Origin: Hydrogenophaga sp. BPS33
GTDB taxonomy: Bacteria > Pseudomonadota > Gammaproteobacteria > Burkholderiales > Burkholderiaceae_C
NCBI RefSeq assembly: GCF_009859475.1
Contig: NZ_CP044549.1
Coordinates: forward strand, 3,534,001 to 3,598,000
Reading direction: 5' to 3'
DNA: 64,000 nucleotides
A program made the position numbers and the translations under genes. Numbering within the stretch: position 1 is the stretch's first letter; each line of letters begins with the position of its first letter. The notes under the pieces are model-generated. The model had not been told where the DNA came from. It searched no databases and saw only the letters and a program-made list of their open reading frames with translations. Shown one piece after another: positions 36,419-45,495 of the stretch.

Positions 36419-38326
36419 TCAAACTTTGGATGAAACGTCTGCCGCAATGAGTTTGGAAAAGGCTTCCAGCGGCATGACACCGAGGTCTTTGTTCCCTCGA
36501 GCCCGCACAGCCACGGCGCCAGCTTCTCTTTCCTTGTCGCCCACGACAACGATAAAAGGCAGCTTTTGCAACGCGTGCTCCCGTATTTTATACGTAATTT
36601 TTTCGTTGCGCAGATCTGAGATAACCCTAAGCCCTTGATTCTGCAGAGTTTTCGCGATTTCACGACAGTAATCAGCTTGCCCATCGGTGATGTTGAGCAC
36701 CGCAACCTGCACCGGAGACAGCCAGGTCGGCAAAGCGCCGGCATGCTGTTCGATCAAGATGCCGATGAAGCGCTCCAGACTGCCCACAATGGCGCGGTGC
36801 AGAACGATGGGGCGGTGGCGCGCACCGTCCTCGCCCACATATTCCGCGTCCAGGCGCTCGGGCAAGTTGGGGTCGACCTGGATCGTTCCGCATTGCCACG
36901 GCCGCCCCAAAGCATCCTTGAGCGTGTATTCAACCTTTGGCCCATAGAACGCGCCCTCGCCCGGCAGATACTCGAACTCACAGCCGGAAGCACGCAAGCC
37001 TTCGGCCAACGCGTTTTCCGCGCGGTCCCAGCTCTCTTCAGAGCCGATGCGCTTCTCCGGCCGCGTGGACAGCTTGTAGATGATGTCGTTGAAACCGAAG
37101 TCCTTGTAGACCTTTTTCAGCAGTGCCGTAAATGCCACCACTTCCGCCTGGATCTGGTCTTCGGTACAGAAGATGTGGCCGTCGTCCTGCGTAAAGCCGC
37201 GCACGCGCATGATGCCGTGCAGGCCGCCCGATGGCTCGTTGCGGTGGCACTGACCGAACTCCCCATAACGCAGCGGGAGATCGCGGTAGCTCTTGATCCC
37301 TTGTTTGAAGATCAGGATGTGCCCGGGACAGTTCATCGGCTTGAGCGCGTAGTCGCGCTTTTCCGATTCCGTCACAAACATGTTCTCGCGGTACTTGTCC
37401 CAGTGGCCGGTTTTCTCCCATAGGCTTTGATCGAGGATCTGCGGGCCTTTGACCTCCTGATAACCGTTCTCGCGGTACACGCGGCGCATGTACTGCTCCA
37501 CCTCCTGCCACACGGTCCAGCCCTTGGGATGCCAGAACACGGTGCCGGGCGAATGCTCGTCGATATGGAACAGGTCGAGCTCGCGGCCGAGTTTGCGGTG
37601 GTCCCGCTTCTCAGCCTCCTCCAACATGGTGAGGTACTGCTGCAGTTCCTCCTTGCTCGCCCAGGCCGTGCCGTAGATGCGTTGCAGCATCTCGTTGCGG
37701 TGGTCGCCGCGCCAATACGCCCCAGCCACCTTCATGAGTTTGAAGTGCTTGAGCTTGCCGGTGCTGGGCACGTGCGGGCCACGGCACAGGTCTTCGAAAG
37801 TGCCTTCGCGATACAGCGACACGTCTTCGTTGCTGGGAATGCTGGCAATGATCTCAGCCTTGTAGTGCTCGCCCTGCCCCTTGAAATACGCCACGGCCTC
37901 GTCGCGCGGCAGCACGCGGCGCACCACCGGTTCGTCCTTGGCCGCCAATTGCGCCATGCGCTTTTCAATGGCGACAAGATCCTCCGGCGTGAAGGGGCGC
38001 TTGTAGGAGAAGTCGTAGAAAAAGCCGTTCTCGATCACCGGGCCGATGGTCACCTGGGCGTCCGGGAACAATTCCTTGACGGCGTAGGCCAGCAAGTGCG
38101 CGGTGGAATGGCGGATCACCTCCAGCCCGTCCGGATCCTTGGCTGTGACGATGGACAGCGGGCTGTCCTGCGTGATGAGATGGCTGGTATCCACCACTTT
38201 GTCGCCAATCTTGCCGGCCAGCGCGGCCTTGGCCAGGCCAGAACCGATAGAGGCCGCGACTTCGGCCACGGTGACCGGTCCGGGATATTCGCGTTGAGAT
38301 CCGTCGGGGAGCGTGATGTGCAACAT
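36419..38326 (-). CDS. thrS: Threonine-tRNA ligase
   Basis: 635 residues. TGS domain at the N-terminus ([20 protein letters not shown]), editing domain ([18 protein letters not shown]), class II core with zinc ligands ([10 protein letters not shown], then [15 protein letters not shown]), and C-terminal anticodon domain. The ATG at 38326 gives normal length. The 230 bp upstream contain a terminator and a Thr-rich leader peptide, suggesting attenuation by charged tRNA-Thr. Confidence 0.97.
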   Translation of the reverse strand: MLHITLPDGSQREYPGPVTVAEVAASIGSGLAKAALAGKIGDKVVDTSHLITQDSPLSIVTAKDPDGLEVIRHSTAHLLAYAVKELFPDAQVTIGPVIENGFFYDFSYKRPFTPEDLVAIEKRMAQLAAKDEPVVRRVLPRDEAVAYFKGQGEHYKAEIIASIPSNEDVSLYREGTFEDLCRGPHVPSTGKLKHFKLMKVAGAYWRGDHRNEMLQRIYGTAWASKEELQQYLTMLEEAEKRDHRKLGRELDLFHIDEHSPGTVFWHPKGWTVWQEVEQYMRRVYRENGYQEVKGPQILDQSLWEKTGHWDKYRENMFVTESEKRDYALKPMNCPGHILIFKQGIKSYRDLPLRYGEFGQCHRNEPSGGLHGIMRVRGFTQDDGHIFCTEDQIQAEVVAFTALLKKVYKDFGFNDIIYKLSTRPEKRIGSEESWDRAENALAEGLRASGCEFEYLPGEGAFYGPKVEYTLKDALGRPWQCGTIQVDPNLPERLDAEYVGEDGARHRPIVLHRAIVGSLERFIGILIEQHAGALPTWLSPVQVAVLNITDGQADYCREIAKTLQNQGLRVISDLRNEKITYKIREHALQKLPFIVVVGDKEREAGAVAVRARGNKDLGVMPLEAFSKLIAADVSSKV

Positions 38327-38341
38327 GGGAGGTCCAGAAAC

Positions 38342-38367
38342 AAAAAAAGCGCGGCATGGGCCGCGCT
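38342..38367 (-). terminator. Attenuator-type terminator in the thrS leader
   Basis: On the minus strand AGCGCGGC-CCAT-GCCGCGCT is followed by seven T residues. It lies 16 bp before the thrS ATG and downstream of the leader peptide, so its only apparent role is to stop transcription before thrS. Confidence 0.8.
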
Positions 38368-38415
38368 GGTGTGGGTCAAAAGGAGAAACGATCGGGCAGG
38401 CGCGAACTGCGGGCC

Positions 38416-38457
38416 TCAACGGGCCGTGGAGGTGGTCTCCATAGTTCGCGGTGTCAT
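38416..38457 (-). CDS. Threonine-rich leader peptide of thrS
   Basis: A 13-codon frame encoding [13 protein letters not shown] and a TGA, with five threonine codons (ACA, ACT, ACC, ACC, ACG). It is too short for ordinary gene finding. The perfect 8-bp arms CGCGAACT/AGTTCGCG (38401-38408 and 38443-38450) bracket most of it, so a ribosome stalled on Thr codons would change the folding upstream of the terminator. The ribosome-binding site is weak (AAAGG is 13 bases away), which is the main doubt. Confidence 0.55.
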   Translation of the reverse strand: MTPRTMETTSTAR

Positions 38458-38560
38458 AACCAGATGTGCCTTTCTCGCTCTTGCCGATTCAAGGAAAAGG
38501 CGATTTTTACACAAAATGCGCCAGACGGTCCCTCATGACCAGAACATGGCCCTCGGACGA

Positions 38561-39544
38561 TCATCGTCCCATCGAGGCGACGTGCGACGGCGTCGTGCCC
38601 AAGCCGTCATGCACTGAAGGCAAGGCCCTCGTCAAACCAGGCTGACTGGCCGCTGTTCTGGAAATGGCGCCGTCGAGCAGCCAGTCCGAAAGATTCGCCT
38701 CGTCGCTCGCACGGGACTGAGACCGATTCCGGGTGACGGTGTAGAGCGTACTGAACAGCACACCGCCCTGGATGCGCAAGCCGGCCAAGCGTCCTGCCCT
38801 GATTTCTTGCGCAATGCTCCCATAAGGAAGCACGCTGGCCGCGCTGCCTCTGAGCAGCATGTCGCGGATCCCGGTCACAGACTGCAGTTCATAGCGCACC
38901 TTGAGCGCCTCGGGTGCCATTCCCGCTGCGCGCGCCAGCGCTCTTCGCCCGATGTCCTGGGATGTGCCCAGCGCGAGCTGGCGCTCAAGGATGTAGGCTA
39001 GTTCGACCGTAGGACCTTCGGGCGCAAGGTCGGGCCGGCAGGTAAACAGCAACTCTTCTTCGAGGACCGGCCGCAACTTCAGTGCCGGTCGCGGTGCCAC
39101 GTCGTAGGCAAGCGCCAGGTCGAGTTCGCCATTCTCAACAGCCGCCACCAGTTTGAAGCTGGGCTCCTCCCAGATGCGCAATTGCCAGTGCGGCGCTTTC
39201 TCGACAAAGGCCAACTGGAGATCGGTGCCGATCAGCAGGGTGAGGCTGGGCGTGAGCCCCAAGGTGATGGTGCGGGCCACGCCGCCTCCCAGCGCCACAA
39301 CTTCCCGCTGCGTGCGGGCGATCAGGTCGAAGATCTCCAGGCTGCGGGTGTACAAGGCCTCTCCGGCCGCGGTGGCGGTGACGCCGCGCGAATGCCGATC
39401 CAGCAAGGGCACGCCCAGCTCGGCCTCCAATGCCCGGATATGCTGCCCCAGGGCCGGCTGGGCAACGTGCAGGCGCTCTGCCGCACGCGTGACGCTGCGG
39501 TGCTCGACCGCCGCAGCAAAGTACCGAAGTTGCCGTAGATTCAT
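38561..39544 (-). CDS. LysR-family transcriptional regulator
   Basis: 327 residues. The N-terminal winged helix is MNLRQLRYFAAAVEHRSVTR...LHVAQPALGQHIRALE, followed by a LysR substrate-binding domain (TITLGLTPSLTLLIG onward). The ATG at 39544 gives the normal LysR start. It lies 73 bp after the isochorismatase-like gene in the same direction, so it may regulate that gene and the receptor gene. The effector is unknown. Confidence 0.92.
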   Translation of the reverse strand: MNLRQLRYFAAAVEHRSVTRAAERLHVAQPALGQHIRALEAELGVPLLDRHSRGVTATAAGEALYTRSLEIFDLIARTQREVVALGGGVARTITLGLTPSLTLLIGTDLQLAFVEKAPHWQLRIWEEPSFKLVAAVENGELDLALAYDVAPRPALKLRPVLEEELLFTCRPDLAPEGPTVELAYILERQLALGTSQDIGRRALARAAGMAPEALKVRYELQSVTGIRDMLLRGSAASVLPYGSIAQEIRAGRLAGLRIQGGVLFSTLYTVTRNRSQSRASDEANLSDWLLDGAISRTAASQPGLTRALPSVHDGLGTTPSHVASMGR

Positions 39545-39617
39545 CCGAGGAGCTTGCAAGGCCAGGCGGCGATGCGACCCGCCGAACGGGGCATCATAAG
39601 CCCGCACCGCGGCGAAA

Positions 39618-40277
39618 CTACGTGGCAGGCAGCGCGGTCAGATACGCCTGGGCTTCGGACAAGCCCACGACGTCGCCGTATTTGGTATCGATGTCGAAAA
39701 GGCTTTGCTGGTGCGACGCATGCGAGCGGTCTCCGACGCCCTCGGCGACGACCATGGGCCGAAACCCCAACTGCACGGCGTCGACCACCGTGGCCCGAAC
39801 GCATCCACTCGTGGACGTGCCTGTGATGATCAAGGTGTCGATGCCTTCGTTGACCAGACGCGATGTCAGATCGGAGCCGAAGAAGCAGGAGGCGTACTTC
39901 TTGTACAGCACTTCGTCACCCTCCTCGCGCAGCAGCCTGGGGTCCAGCTCGTGCCCATCGCCGTCGATGTGCAGGGTGGATTGCCCCCGCATCTTCTGGT
40001 ACCAGAGCCCGGCATCGCGCAGGTTCCTGCCTTCGTACCGCACGGCACTGAAGATCACGGGAACCCGCTGGGTTCGGGCCGCGCGGATCAGCACATTGGT
40101 GGCCGCGATCTGGCCCGACAGATCGGACCCCAATGGCTGAACGGGGTCGGTGAATCCCTTGCTGAGATCGATCACCAGGAGGGCCGGCTTGCGACCAAAA
40201 CTCAATCGTCCGCCAAACCCCCGGGCCTTGAAGAAGTCGGCATCCTCTGAACCCAAACTTTTCGCCAGTTCGCTCAC
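39618..40277 (-). CDS. Isochorismatase-fold cysteine hydrolase (amidohydrolase)
   Basis: 219 residues with the cysteine-hydrolase triad: D37 (LLVIDLSK), K127 (LYKKYASCFFGSDL) and C159 (TSTSGCVRATVVDA). The family includes N-carbamoylsarcosine amidase, maleamate amidase and nicotinamidase. Length and the YASCFFGSDL segment favour the N-carbamoylsarcosine/maleamate side. It is followed by a LysR regulator and preceded 16 bp upstream by a TctC receptor. A role in degrading an imported amide is inferred. Confidence 0.85.
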   Translation of the reverse strand: MSELAKSLGSEDADFFKARGFGGRLSFGRKPALLVIDLSKGFTDPVQPLGSDLSGQIAATNVLIRAARTQRVPVIFSAVRYEGRNLRDAGLWYQKMRGQSTLHIDGDGHELDPRLLREEGDEVLYKKYASCFFGSDLTSRLVNEGIDTLIITGTSTSGCVRATVVDAVQLGFRPMVVAEGVGDRSHASHQQSLFDIDTKYGDVVGLSEAQAYLTALPAT

Positions 40278-40293
40278 GTCGGTGCCTTCCAGG

Positions 40294-41301
40294 TCATTCC
40301 ACGCGAAGCTGGGCTTTGTCGATCACGCTTTGCCATTGCCTGCCTTCCTGCGCGAACCGCTCCAGCCAAGCGCCGTGGTCGATGAGATCGGGCTCGATGC
40401 CTTGCACGGCGATGGCATTGCGAACCTCAGCGGAGTCCATCACCTTTCGGACCTCATCGAACCACTTCTTCCTGACCAGCTCCGGAATGCCTCGGGGTGC
40501 CAACAAGCTGACACGGAAGGTCGCCTGGTAGTCGGGAACACCCGCCTCGGCCACCGTGGGCACGTTGGGAAGGGCCTGTGCCCGCGCCCCACCGGTCACG
40601 GCGAGCGCCTTGAGCTTGCCGGCCTTGATGTGAGGTAGAACGGAGCTGATCGGCGAAAACACCGCCGTCACCTGACCGCCCAGCAAACCGTTGATGGCCG
40701 GCGCAGTCCCCTGGTACGGAACGTGCAACAAGGACACACCGGCTTTCGAGGCGAACAGCTCGGCCGTCAGTTGGTGGATGCTCCCCACACCGGCCGAGCC
40801 GTACGAAGCCTGACCGGGCTTCTGGGCAGCATAAGCCACCAGCTCCTTGATGTTCGACACCGGCAACGAGGGGTTCACCGTCACGACAATGGGCACTTCC
40901 GCCACCGGAGCCAACTGCATCAGTTGCTTGTGCGTGTCGTACGGCAGGCGCTTGCCATAGAGGACAGGTGCCACGGTCCACAACTCGTTGGGAATGACCA
41001 GGACGTTGTAGCCGTCGGCCTCGGAACGCGCCACCCAGCCGGTGCCGACCTGCCCCGCCGCCCCGGCGCGGTTCTCCACGATGAGGGAAGCCTTCCAATC
41101 CGCCCCAATCCGGTTGGCGATCTGGCGCGCCAGGTAGTCGGTGCTGCCGCCGGGCGGAAACGCATCGACGATCCGGATGGTGCGACTGGGATTGGGATAG
41201 GTCGAAGCCACGCTGTTGTCCGATTGCGCCCATGGGGTGGTCGCTGCGATCGCGGACAGCGCCGCCACGCTGAGTCGCCCGACGAGAAGGCTCACATGCA
41301 T
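40294..41301 (-). CDS. TctC/Bug-family periplasmic solute-binding protein
   Basis: 335 residues. The signal peptide MHVSLLVGRLSVAALSAIAA leads to a Bug-type receptor with YPNPSRTIRIVDAFPPGGSTDYLARQIA and VENRAGAAGQVGTGWVA. This family is heavily expanded in Comamonadaceae and binds carboxylates and related small molecules. No TctA/TctB membrane genes adjoin, so it is an orphan receptor. It is the first gene of the receptor-hydrolase-LysR run. Confidence 0.92.
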   Translation of the reverse strand: MHVSLLVGRLSVAALSAIAATTPWAQSDNSVASTYPNPSRTIRIVDAFPPGGSTDYLARQIANRIGADWKASLIVENRAGAAGQVGTGWVARSEADGYNVLVIPNELWTVAPVLYGKRLPYDTHKQLMQLAPVAEVPIVVTVNPSLPVSNIKELVAYAAQKPGQASYGSAGVGSIHQLTAELFASKAGVSLLHVPYQGTAPAINGLLGGQVTAVFSPISSVLPHIKAGKLKALAVTGGARAQALPNVPTVAEAGVPDYQATFRVSLLAPRGIPELVRKKWFDEVRKVMDSAEVRNAIAVQGIEPDLIDHGAWLERFAQEGRQWQSVIDKAQLRVE

Positions 41302-41419
41302 CGTTTTTTCTCCTGTGGCTCTGATGTGGGAATGCGCCGCATTGGAACAGCGCGATGCAACGCCGTCCAAGACTGTTTGCGGCTGGCAGGCATCGCAAAG
41401 CCGTCTACCTCCCAGAAAC

Positions 41420-41442
41420 AAAAAGCCACCCCGAAGGGTGGC
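41420..41442 (-). terminator. Original aceA terminator, left by island insertion
   Basis: GCCACCC-CGAA-GGGTGGC with an A-run on the left, reading leftward. The same hairpin follows intact aceA at 56952-56977. It now ends only the aceA remnant, and may also help end transcription toward tctC. Confidence 0.8.
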
Positions 41443-41472
41443 GATTTGTCTCCTCTGTGAGGCGGATTCAGC

Positions 41473-41702
41473 TCAGTGGAACTGCTCTTCCTCGGTCGAA
41501 CCCGTCAGCGCCTTCACGCTGGAAGAACCGCCCTGGATCACCGTGGTCACGTCGTCGAAGTAACCCGCGCCCACTTCCTGCTGGTGCGACACGAAGGTGT
41601 AGCCCTTTTCGCGTGCGGCGAATTCGGGTTCCTGCACCATTTCCGTGTAGTGCTTCATGCCTTCGCCGCGGGCGTAGGCGTGGGCGAACTGGAAGGTGTT
41701 GA
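41473..41702 (-). pseudogene. Displaced 3' end of isocitrate lyase gene
   Basis: About 76 codons of the C-terminus of AceA, from [14 protein letters not shown] to TEEEQFH and the stop. They are nearly identical to the end of intact aceA at 57006-57235, with seven base differences. Homology stops abruptly at 41702/57235. This is the original chromosomal 3' end, cut off when the island inserted and supplied a replacement. An MSGRI-type start just outside (41715) is probably fortuitous. Confidence 0.9.
41681..41702. other. attL core (left junction of island)
   Basis: A 22-bp identical stretch, beginning TGGGCGAACTGG and ending AAGGTGTTGA, occurs here and at 57214-57235. Sequence to its right is unrelated at the two sites. 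It encodes part of NTFQFAHA in aceA. It is the likely crossover region, although strand exchange could lie elsewhere within the repeat. Confidence 0.75.
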
Positions 41703-42073
41703 TTCTGCCGGACATAGAGAATCCCGAACATCGTCAAGTAGTTAGGTGTGGCCGGGAGGCACTTGGAGCCCCGCACCCACCGCCCACCCAACGGGGCCGG
41801 CTATGGAGACTTGGGCATCCGCCCGGGGTGCACACGGCGGGAACATACGCACGCCGGTGGGTTCCCACCACAGACCCACACCAAAGGGGGCACGGGGGCA
41901 GTGCAAGCAACTTTGGTTGCGGAGAAATTTTGCCCAGTTTTTGTGTGGTGCGCTCGACTTCTTCGTGTGCGGCTACTATGGAGTCTTACGGCCGGAATCA
42001 GAGTGCAGTAATTTCCCTTCATTGTTGAAATTGTGCTGCAGAGCCAAGCCTTCCAAATCAATCTCCTCCCTTC
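41703..42073. other. Left end of island, non-coding
   Basis: 370 bp without a convincing gene. It is GC-rich with C/G runs and a GGTGGG-TT-CCCACC hairpin at 41856-41869, then turns AT-rich before the lipoprotein gene. Integrase arm sites could lie here, but none was identified. Confidence 0.4.
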
Positions 42074-42547
42074 ATGAAGTCTTCCATCACACGAATGCAC
42101 ACCGCATACGCAGCCCTCATTCTGACTGCACTGACTGGTTGCGCGTCCGTTAGCTACGGCGACAAGAATGTCGAAGCAAACCTCAAGACACTGGCCCCGG
42201 TAGTCGGCAAAGCAAGTCTCTACGTTTGCCGCGAGCCTGCTGTATGGGTGGGTGCCGGAGCTAGATCAACGGTCATCGTCGACGACAAACCTATTGGTAC
42301 CCTGAAGCCAAATAACTTCGCTCACGTGCTTTTGGAACCTGGGGAGCATGGCGTCAAGGTCAAGAATTCACCCGGGGGCGAAAGTGGCATCCTGAACGTC
42401 ACTGCAAAAGCGGGGGAAGTGCAGATCATTTGGTTGGGAATTACCGGCGGCGGATTTGGCACTTTGACCGTCGACTTTTTCTCGAACCGAATCGAGGCAG
42501 AGCAATGCGTGAAAAAGGCCGAGTACGCGGTCCCGAGCGCTCAGTAA
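42074..42547 (+). CDS. DUF2846-like lipoprotein
   Basis: 157 residues. A lipoprotein signal (LILTALTGC, lipidated cysteine near residue 24) leads a beta-rich domain. It has ASLYVCREPAVWVGAG, a VDDKPIGTLKPNNF core and LLEPGEHGVKV, the pattern of DUF2846 proteins. The product is probably anchored to the outer membrane. The start at 42074 or a methionine seven codons later is possible. Function unknown; it is the first gene inside the left end of the island. Confidence 0.7.
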   Translation: MKSSITRMHTAYAALILTALTGCASVSYGDKNVEANLKTLAPVVGKASLYVCREPAVWVGAGARSTVIVDDKPIGTLKPNNFAHVLLEPGEHGVKVKNSPGGESGILNVTAKAGEVQIIWLGITGGGFGTLTVDFFSNRIEAEQCVKKAEYAVPSAQ

Positions 42548-42648
42548 TGCTCCCTTCCTTACGGAGCCTCCTTGGGACACCGTCCACGGGCGGCAACACA
42601 ATGACGCTGCGCAGCATTCGCCTTCCACAGTTGGCAAATGGACCAACA

Positions 42649-42861
42649 TTATTCAGACGTATCGGAATTCATTTTTTTTCGGCCTGCAGAAACACCGCGA
42701 TGGATCAGTAGCGCGATTGCACAAACCAGCAGGACGATGAGTGCGGCAATCATCGTATGCGCCGTCGGGGACAAGATAGCCAATGCTACCGTCGCCACCA
42801 ACGGAACGCCCAGCGAGACCACAACAACCGCCGTCGAGAGGAGATTGAGGAACTTCTTCAT
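42649..42861 (-). CDS. Small membrane protein
   Basis: 70 residues starting MKKFLNLLST at 42861. Two hydrophobic segments (TAVVVVSLGVPLVATVALAIL and MIAALIVLLVCAIALLI) are separated by a short polar turn. A short basic C-terminus (HRGVSAGRKKMNS) follows. It lies opposite in direction to its neighbours. No family recognised. Confidence 0.55.
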   Translation of the reverse strand: MKKFLNLLSTAVVVVSLGVPLVATVALAILSPTAHTMIAALIVLLVCAIALLIHRGVSAGRKKMNSDTSE

Positions 42862-42948
42862 TTGACTTCCCACGCAATGTGGTGCGCATTTGACGACCAC
42901 TCATGGCCGATAGACGTCATCGTAGCCGAGAGTCTCAGCACGTCTAAC

Positions 42949-43221
42949 ATGGCGTGCATGGATCTCGACGCCATCGACCCCGCCGAACTGCGCACTTCCA
43001 TGCTGCTGGCCATGGACTTCCTGACCGCGCATCGAGTTGCCCGGGATCACACATACGACGTCGGCCGAATCACGGCAATGCGGGCTGTCTTGGAGGAGAG
43101 GGTTCTTCGGGCACTCGCGGAGACCGACACAGCACAGATGCCCGCCGATTGGTCCTGGAGGCACGCTGCACATGAGATCGCTGTCCGGATTGCGCTGGAC
43201 CTGGTCGAAGAGGAGCGGTGA
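42949..43221 (+). CDS. Small acidic orphan protein
   Basis: 90 residues, MACMDLDAIDPAELRTSML at the start, largely alpha-helical by composition, ending LDLVEEER. An alternative ATG lies three codons in (42958). Just upstream (42918-42933) is CATCGTAGCCGAGAGT, which recurs at 46443-46458 near the SRAP gene. It converges with the serine recombinase 12 bp away. No family recognised. Confidence 0.5.
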   Translation: MACMDLDAIDPAELRTSMLLAMDFLTAHRVARDHTYDVGRITAMRAVLEERVLRALAETDTAQMPADWSWRHAAHEIAVRIALDLVEEER

Positions 43222-43233
43222 GCCTTAGCCAAG

Positions 43234-44727
43234 TTACGGCAGCACAAGCCTCGCCCGAATCTCTCGGAGCAAGCCCTCCCCATCCGCAATGCTGATGAGG
43301 CCCACGGGAGCTTCTGCTGTAAGCCAAGCGTTCGTGTTCTGATACTCGTCGGCGCTGAGCAGCACGAAGCGAATGGCGCACTCCGTGATCTCCATTTGCG
43401 CCAGGAGAATCCAGTCAGCTTCCGGCGGCCGGGCTTTGAATATCTTCCACTGCTGTGCGCCTCGATTGGTGCGTGGCCACACCAGCTGCAATCGAATCTT
43501 TGGCCCTGCCCCGAGCAGCAAGAGGCGGCTCTTTGGATAGATTCCGCAGGCGATGCTGTTGCTCTCCAACAGCGAACAAATATCCCGGGTCATGCGTTTC
43601 CCAACCCTCATGGCATCCCTGCGTCTCAAATGGTGCTGCGCTCGGACCAACGCACGATCTCGGCCGGCAAGTTCAAATGCGCGTGACACTGAGCCGAACG
43701 CTCCTTCGAGAGCGCTTTTGGGATACCCCATCGCCTCCAAATCCAAGGCGCACAGTCCCGGTTTCTCCGCGACCATCTCCCGCAACCGTTGCAGCAGATC
43801 TTCCTTATCCCATGTCCTCTTTCTGCGCGCCCAAAGCTTCTTCTGCACCTGTTGCCAGAGGTCGGCCGGAACGATCGGCTCAATGACATTTTCTGCGCGT
43901 GATATCGGAGCCTTCCGGTGCTTGGGCTGCTTCGGGTGGCGATCCCTGCCCCAAACAAAATTCCCCGCGAACGCTTCATTTCGAAGCAACTGGTCCACTG
44001 TGTAGGCGGTGAACGATCGCCCCATCGCGGTGGTGAGCCCCTCGTCGCACAGTTGCCGCGCCAGACCGACGATCGTTGTATTTGGCTCGGCGTATATCGT
44101 GAAAATTCGGTTGACCAGGTCGACCTCTGTTTGCGGCCCCGGCACCCATACGATGTGTTCGCTCTGCATCGCTTTGTGCTGGCTGCGCGAGAGTGGTCTC
44201 CTGTTTCCGTCGCGATCAATCGCAACCCGACTCAGCCCGATGCAGGGAAGGCCCCCCATCTGAAATCCAAGTTTGACCGCGCGGTCTTGCCCCGCCCTTG
44301 TTTTCACACCCAAATCGCGAGAGTACTTGGCCGCCATCGTCCTCTGCATGGCCTTCAAGAGTGCGGTCATTGGATCGTCATCCGCCCCGAACTTCTCCTG
44401 GACGTACACCACCCGGGCACCGTGGAGCTTGCATGTGTACTCGTAGTAGGCGGCGGCGTCGACATCCTGAAAGCGTCCCCACCGGCTCACGTCATATACA
44501 AGAATCACGTCGAATGGGCGCGGGTCCTCCATCACATCACGCAGCATCTGTTTCATGCCCTCCCGCTTGGAGATCGCTAGGCCGCTGCGCCCTGCATCCT
44601 TGTAGATCCTCGCGACGTCAAGCTCATTTTCTTGTGCGTAGGCCTCAATGGCGTCGAGCTGGGTTCCGATAGAAAGATCTTGCTGATCCGTCGACATCCG
44701 AACATAGGCGGCAGCTATCAGTGACAT
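43234..44727 (-). CDS. Large serine recombinase
   Basis: 497 residues. The N-terminal resolvase domain has the catalytic serine at position 12 (AAYVRMSTDQQ), then GTQLDAIEAYA and VYDVSRWGRF. A Recombinase domain follows (FQMGGLPCIGLSR onward), with a long C-terminal DNA-binding region. Large serine recombinases catalyse site-specific integration and excision. The ATG at 44727 has GGAGG nine bases upstream. A LexA-type box at 44849-44864 lies between it and the divergent small genes. No zinc-ribbon cysteines are obvious. Confidence 0.9.
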   Translation of the reverse strand: MSLIAAAYVRMSTDQQDLSIGTQLDAIEAYAQENELDVARIYKDAGRSGLAISKREGMKQMLRDVMEDPRPFDVILVYDVSRWGRFQDVDAAAYYEYTCKLHGARVVYVQEKFGADDDPMTALLKAMQRTMAAKYSRDLGVKTRAGQDRAVKLGFQMGGLPCIGLSRVAIDRDGNRRPLSRSQHKAMQSEHIVWVPGPQTEVDLVNRIFTIYAEPNTTIVGLARQLCDEGLTTAMGRSFTAYTVDQLLRNEAFAGNFVWGRDRHPKQPKHRKAPISRAENVIEPIVPADLWQQVQKKLWARRKRTWDKEDLLQRLREMVAEKPGLCALDLEAMGYPKSALEGAFGSVSRAFELAGRDRALVRAQHHLRRRDAMRVGKRMTRDICSLLESNSIACGIYPKSRLLLLGAGPKIRLQLVWPRTNRGAQQWKIFKARPPEADWILLAQMEITECAIRFVLLSADEYQNTNAWLTAEAPVGLISIADGEGLLREIRARLVLP

Positions 44728-44842
44728 GAGCACCATCCTCCAGTACCGGCCAGAAATTGAACTGGGCACCCAAGGGGATCATCGACCATAGCGAGGAATG
44801 AGCGCAAGCAGCACACGCCGGAGTCATTGCCGACCGCACTGC

Positions 44843-44870
44843 AAATAGCTGTACATACATACAGTTATTT
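44843..44870. promoter_or_regulatory. LexA-type SOS box
   Basis: CTGTACATACATACAG at 44849-44864 fits CTGT-N8-ACAG, the LexA consensus of beta/gammaproteobacteria. It is the core of a longer inverted repeat with arms AAATAGCTGTA and TACAGTTATTT (10 of 11 pairs). It lies in the 160-bp divergent region between the serine recombinase and the 62-residue gene, so it could control both. LexA binding is inferred. Confidence 0.65.
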
Positions 44871-44887
44871 GCGGTACCATTACGCAA

Positions 44888-45076
44888 ATGGACGCCCTCC
44901 CCGCAAACATCTGGATCGCCGCCTGCGCTCATCAGCTGCAGCAGCACTGGCGCTCGGTTGACCCTGCACAGCTGGAAGATCTCGCAGGCGACCTCTGGCG
45001 GGATGAGCGGCTGCGCGCGATGGGCCCAGATGAGGCTGCGCGGGTTTGGCTTGAGCCGGTGACCAACCTCTCGTGA
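44888..45076 (+). CDS. Small orphan protein under the SOS-like box
   Basis: 62 residues, MDALPANIWIAACAHQLQQH at the start, rich in Trp, Asp and Arg, no membrane segment or known motif. The ATG is 18 bp beyond the LexA-type inverted repeat. It precedes the 119-residue gene by 9 bp and the SRAP gene further on, all in one direction, so they may form an SOS-induced operon. Confidence 0.55.
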   Translation: MDALPANIWIAACAHQLQQHWRSVDPAQLEDLAGDLWRDERLRAMGPDEAARVWLEPVTNLS

Positions 45077-45085
45077 AGGCCACCG

Positions 45086-45445
45086 ATGCGCGTGACGTTG
45101 ACCATGCTTCGTCGAGGCGGACGAGCACTCCGCGCTGAGACCCAAAAGTCGCTCACGGGCGATGTGCACACCAAGCGGTTCAAGGCTGGAGACACGTGGG
45201 TGAAGGTTCTAGCGTTCCACCAGTCCGGTTGCGCACCGGGAATGATTGAGCTCTACGATCCCAAGATCAAGGAGTGCGTTCAGGGGCAGGCCACCATGGT
45301 GCTTGCGGGCGTCGAGAGAGATGACGATGCCTGGGTCGTCCAGGAGTGGCGGATTGAAGTCTCGCCCCCTCCTCCCGAGACGCCCGTGGGAAAGGGCTGG
45401 CATAAACCCGAGCGCAGGTACCCATCAATGGATCGGGTCGGGTGA
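45086..45445 (+). CDS. Hypothetical island protein
   Basis: 119 residues, starting MRVTLTMLRRGGRAL. The middle (DTWVKVLAFHQSGCAPGMIELYD, then TMVLAGVERDDDAWVVQEWRIEV) is beta-rich. A proline-rich C-terminal tail follows. It lies between the 62-residue gene and the SRAP gene. No family recognised; small phage-type accessory protein is the best description. Confidence 0.6.
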   Translation: MRVTLTMLRRGGRALRAETQKSLTGDVHTKRFKAGDTWVKVLAFHQSGCAPGMIELYDPKIKECVQGQATMVLAGVERDDDAWVVQEWRIEVSPPPPETPVGKGWHKPERRYPSMDRVG

Positions 45446-45495
45446 CGCACAGCAGGTATGCTGACCTCCGAAGATCCATTCAATGGAGGCCAGCC

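Noticed and set aside
41473..41715. Second isocitrate lyase gene
   Set aside because: Only the last ~76 codons are present; it is the displaced end of the interrupted gene.
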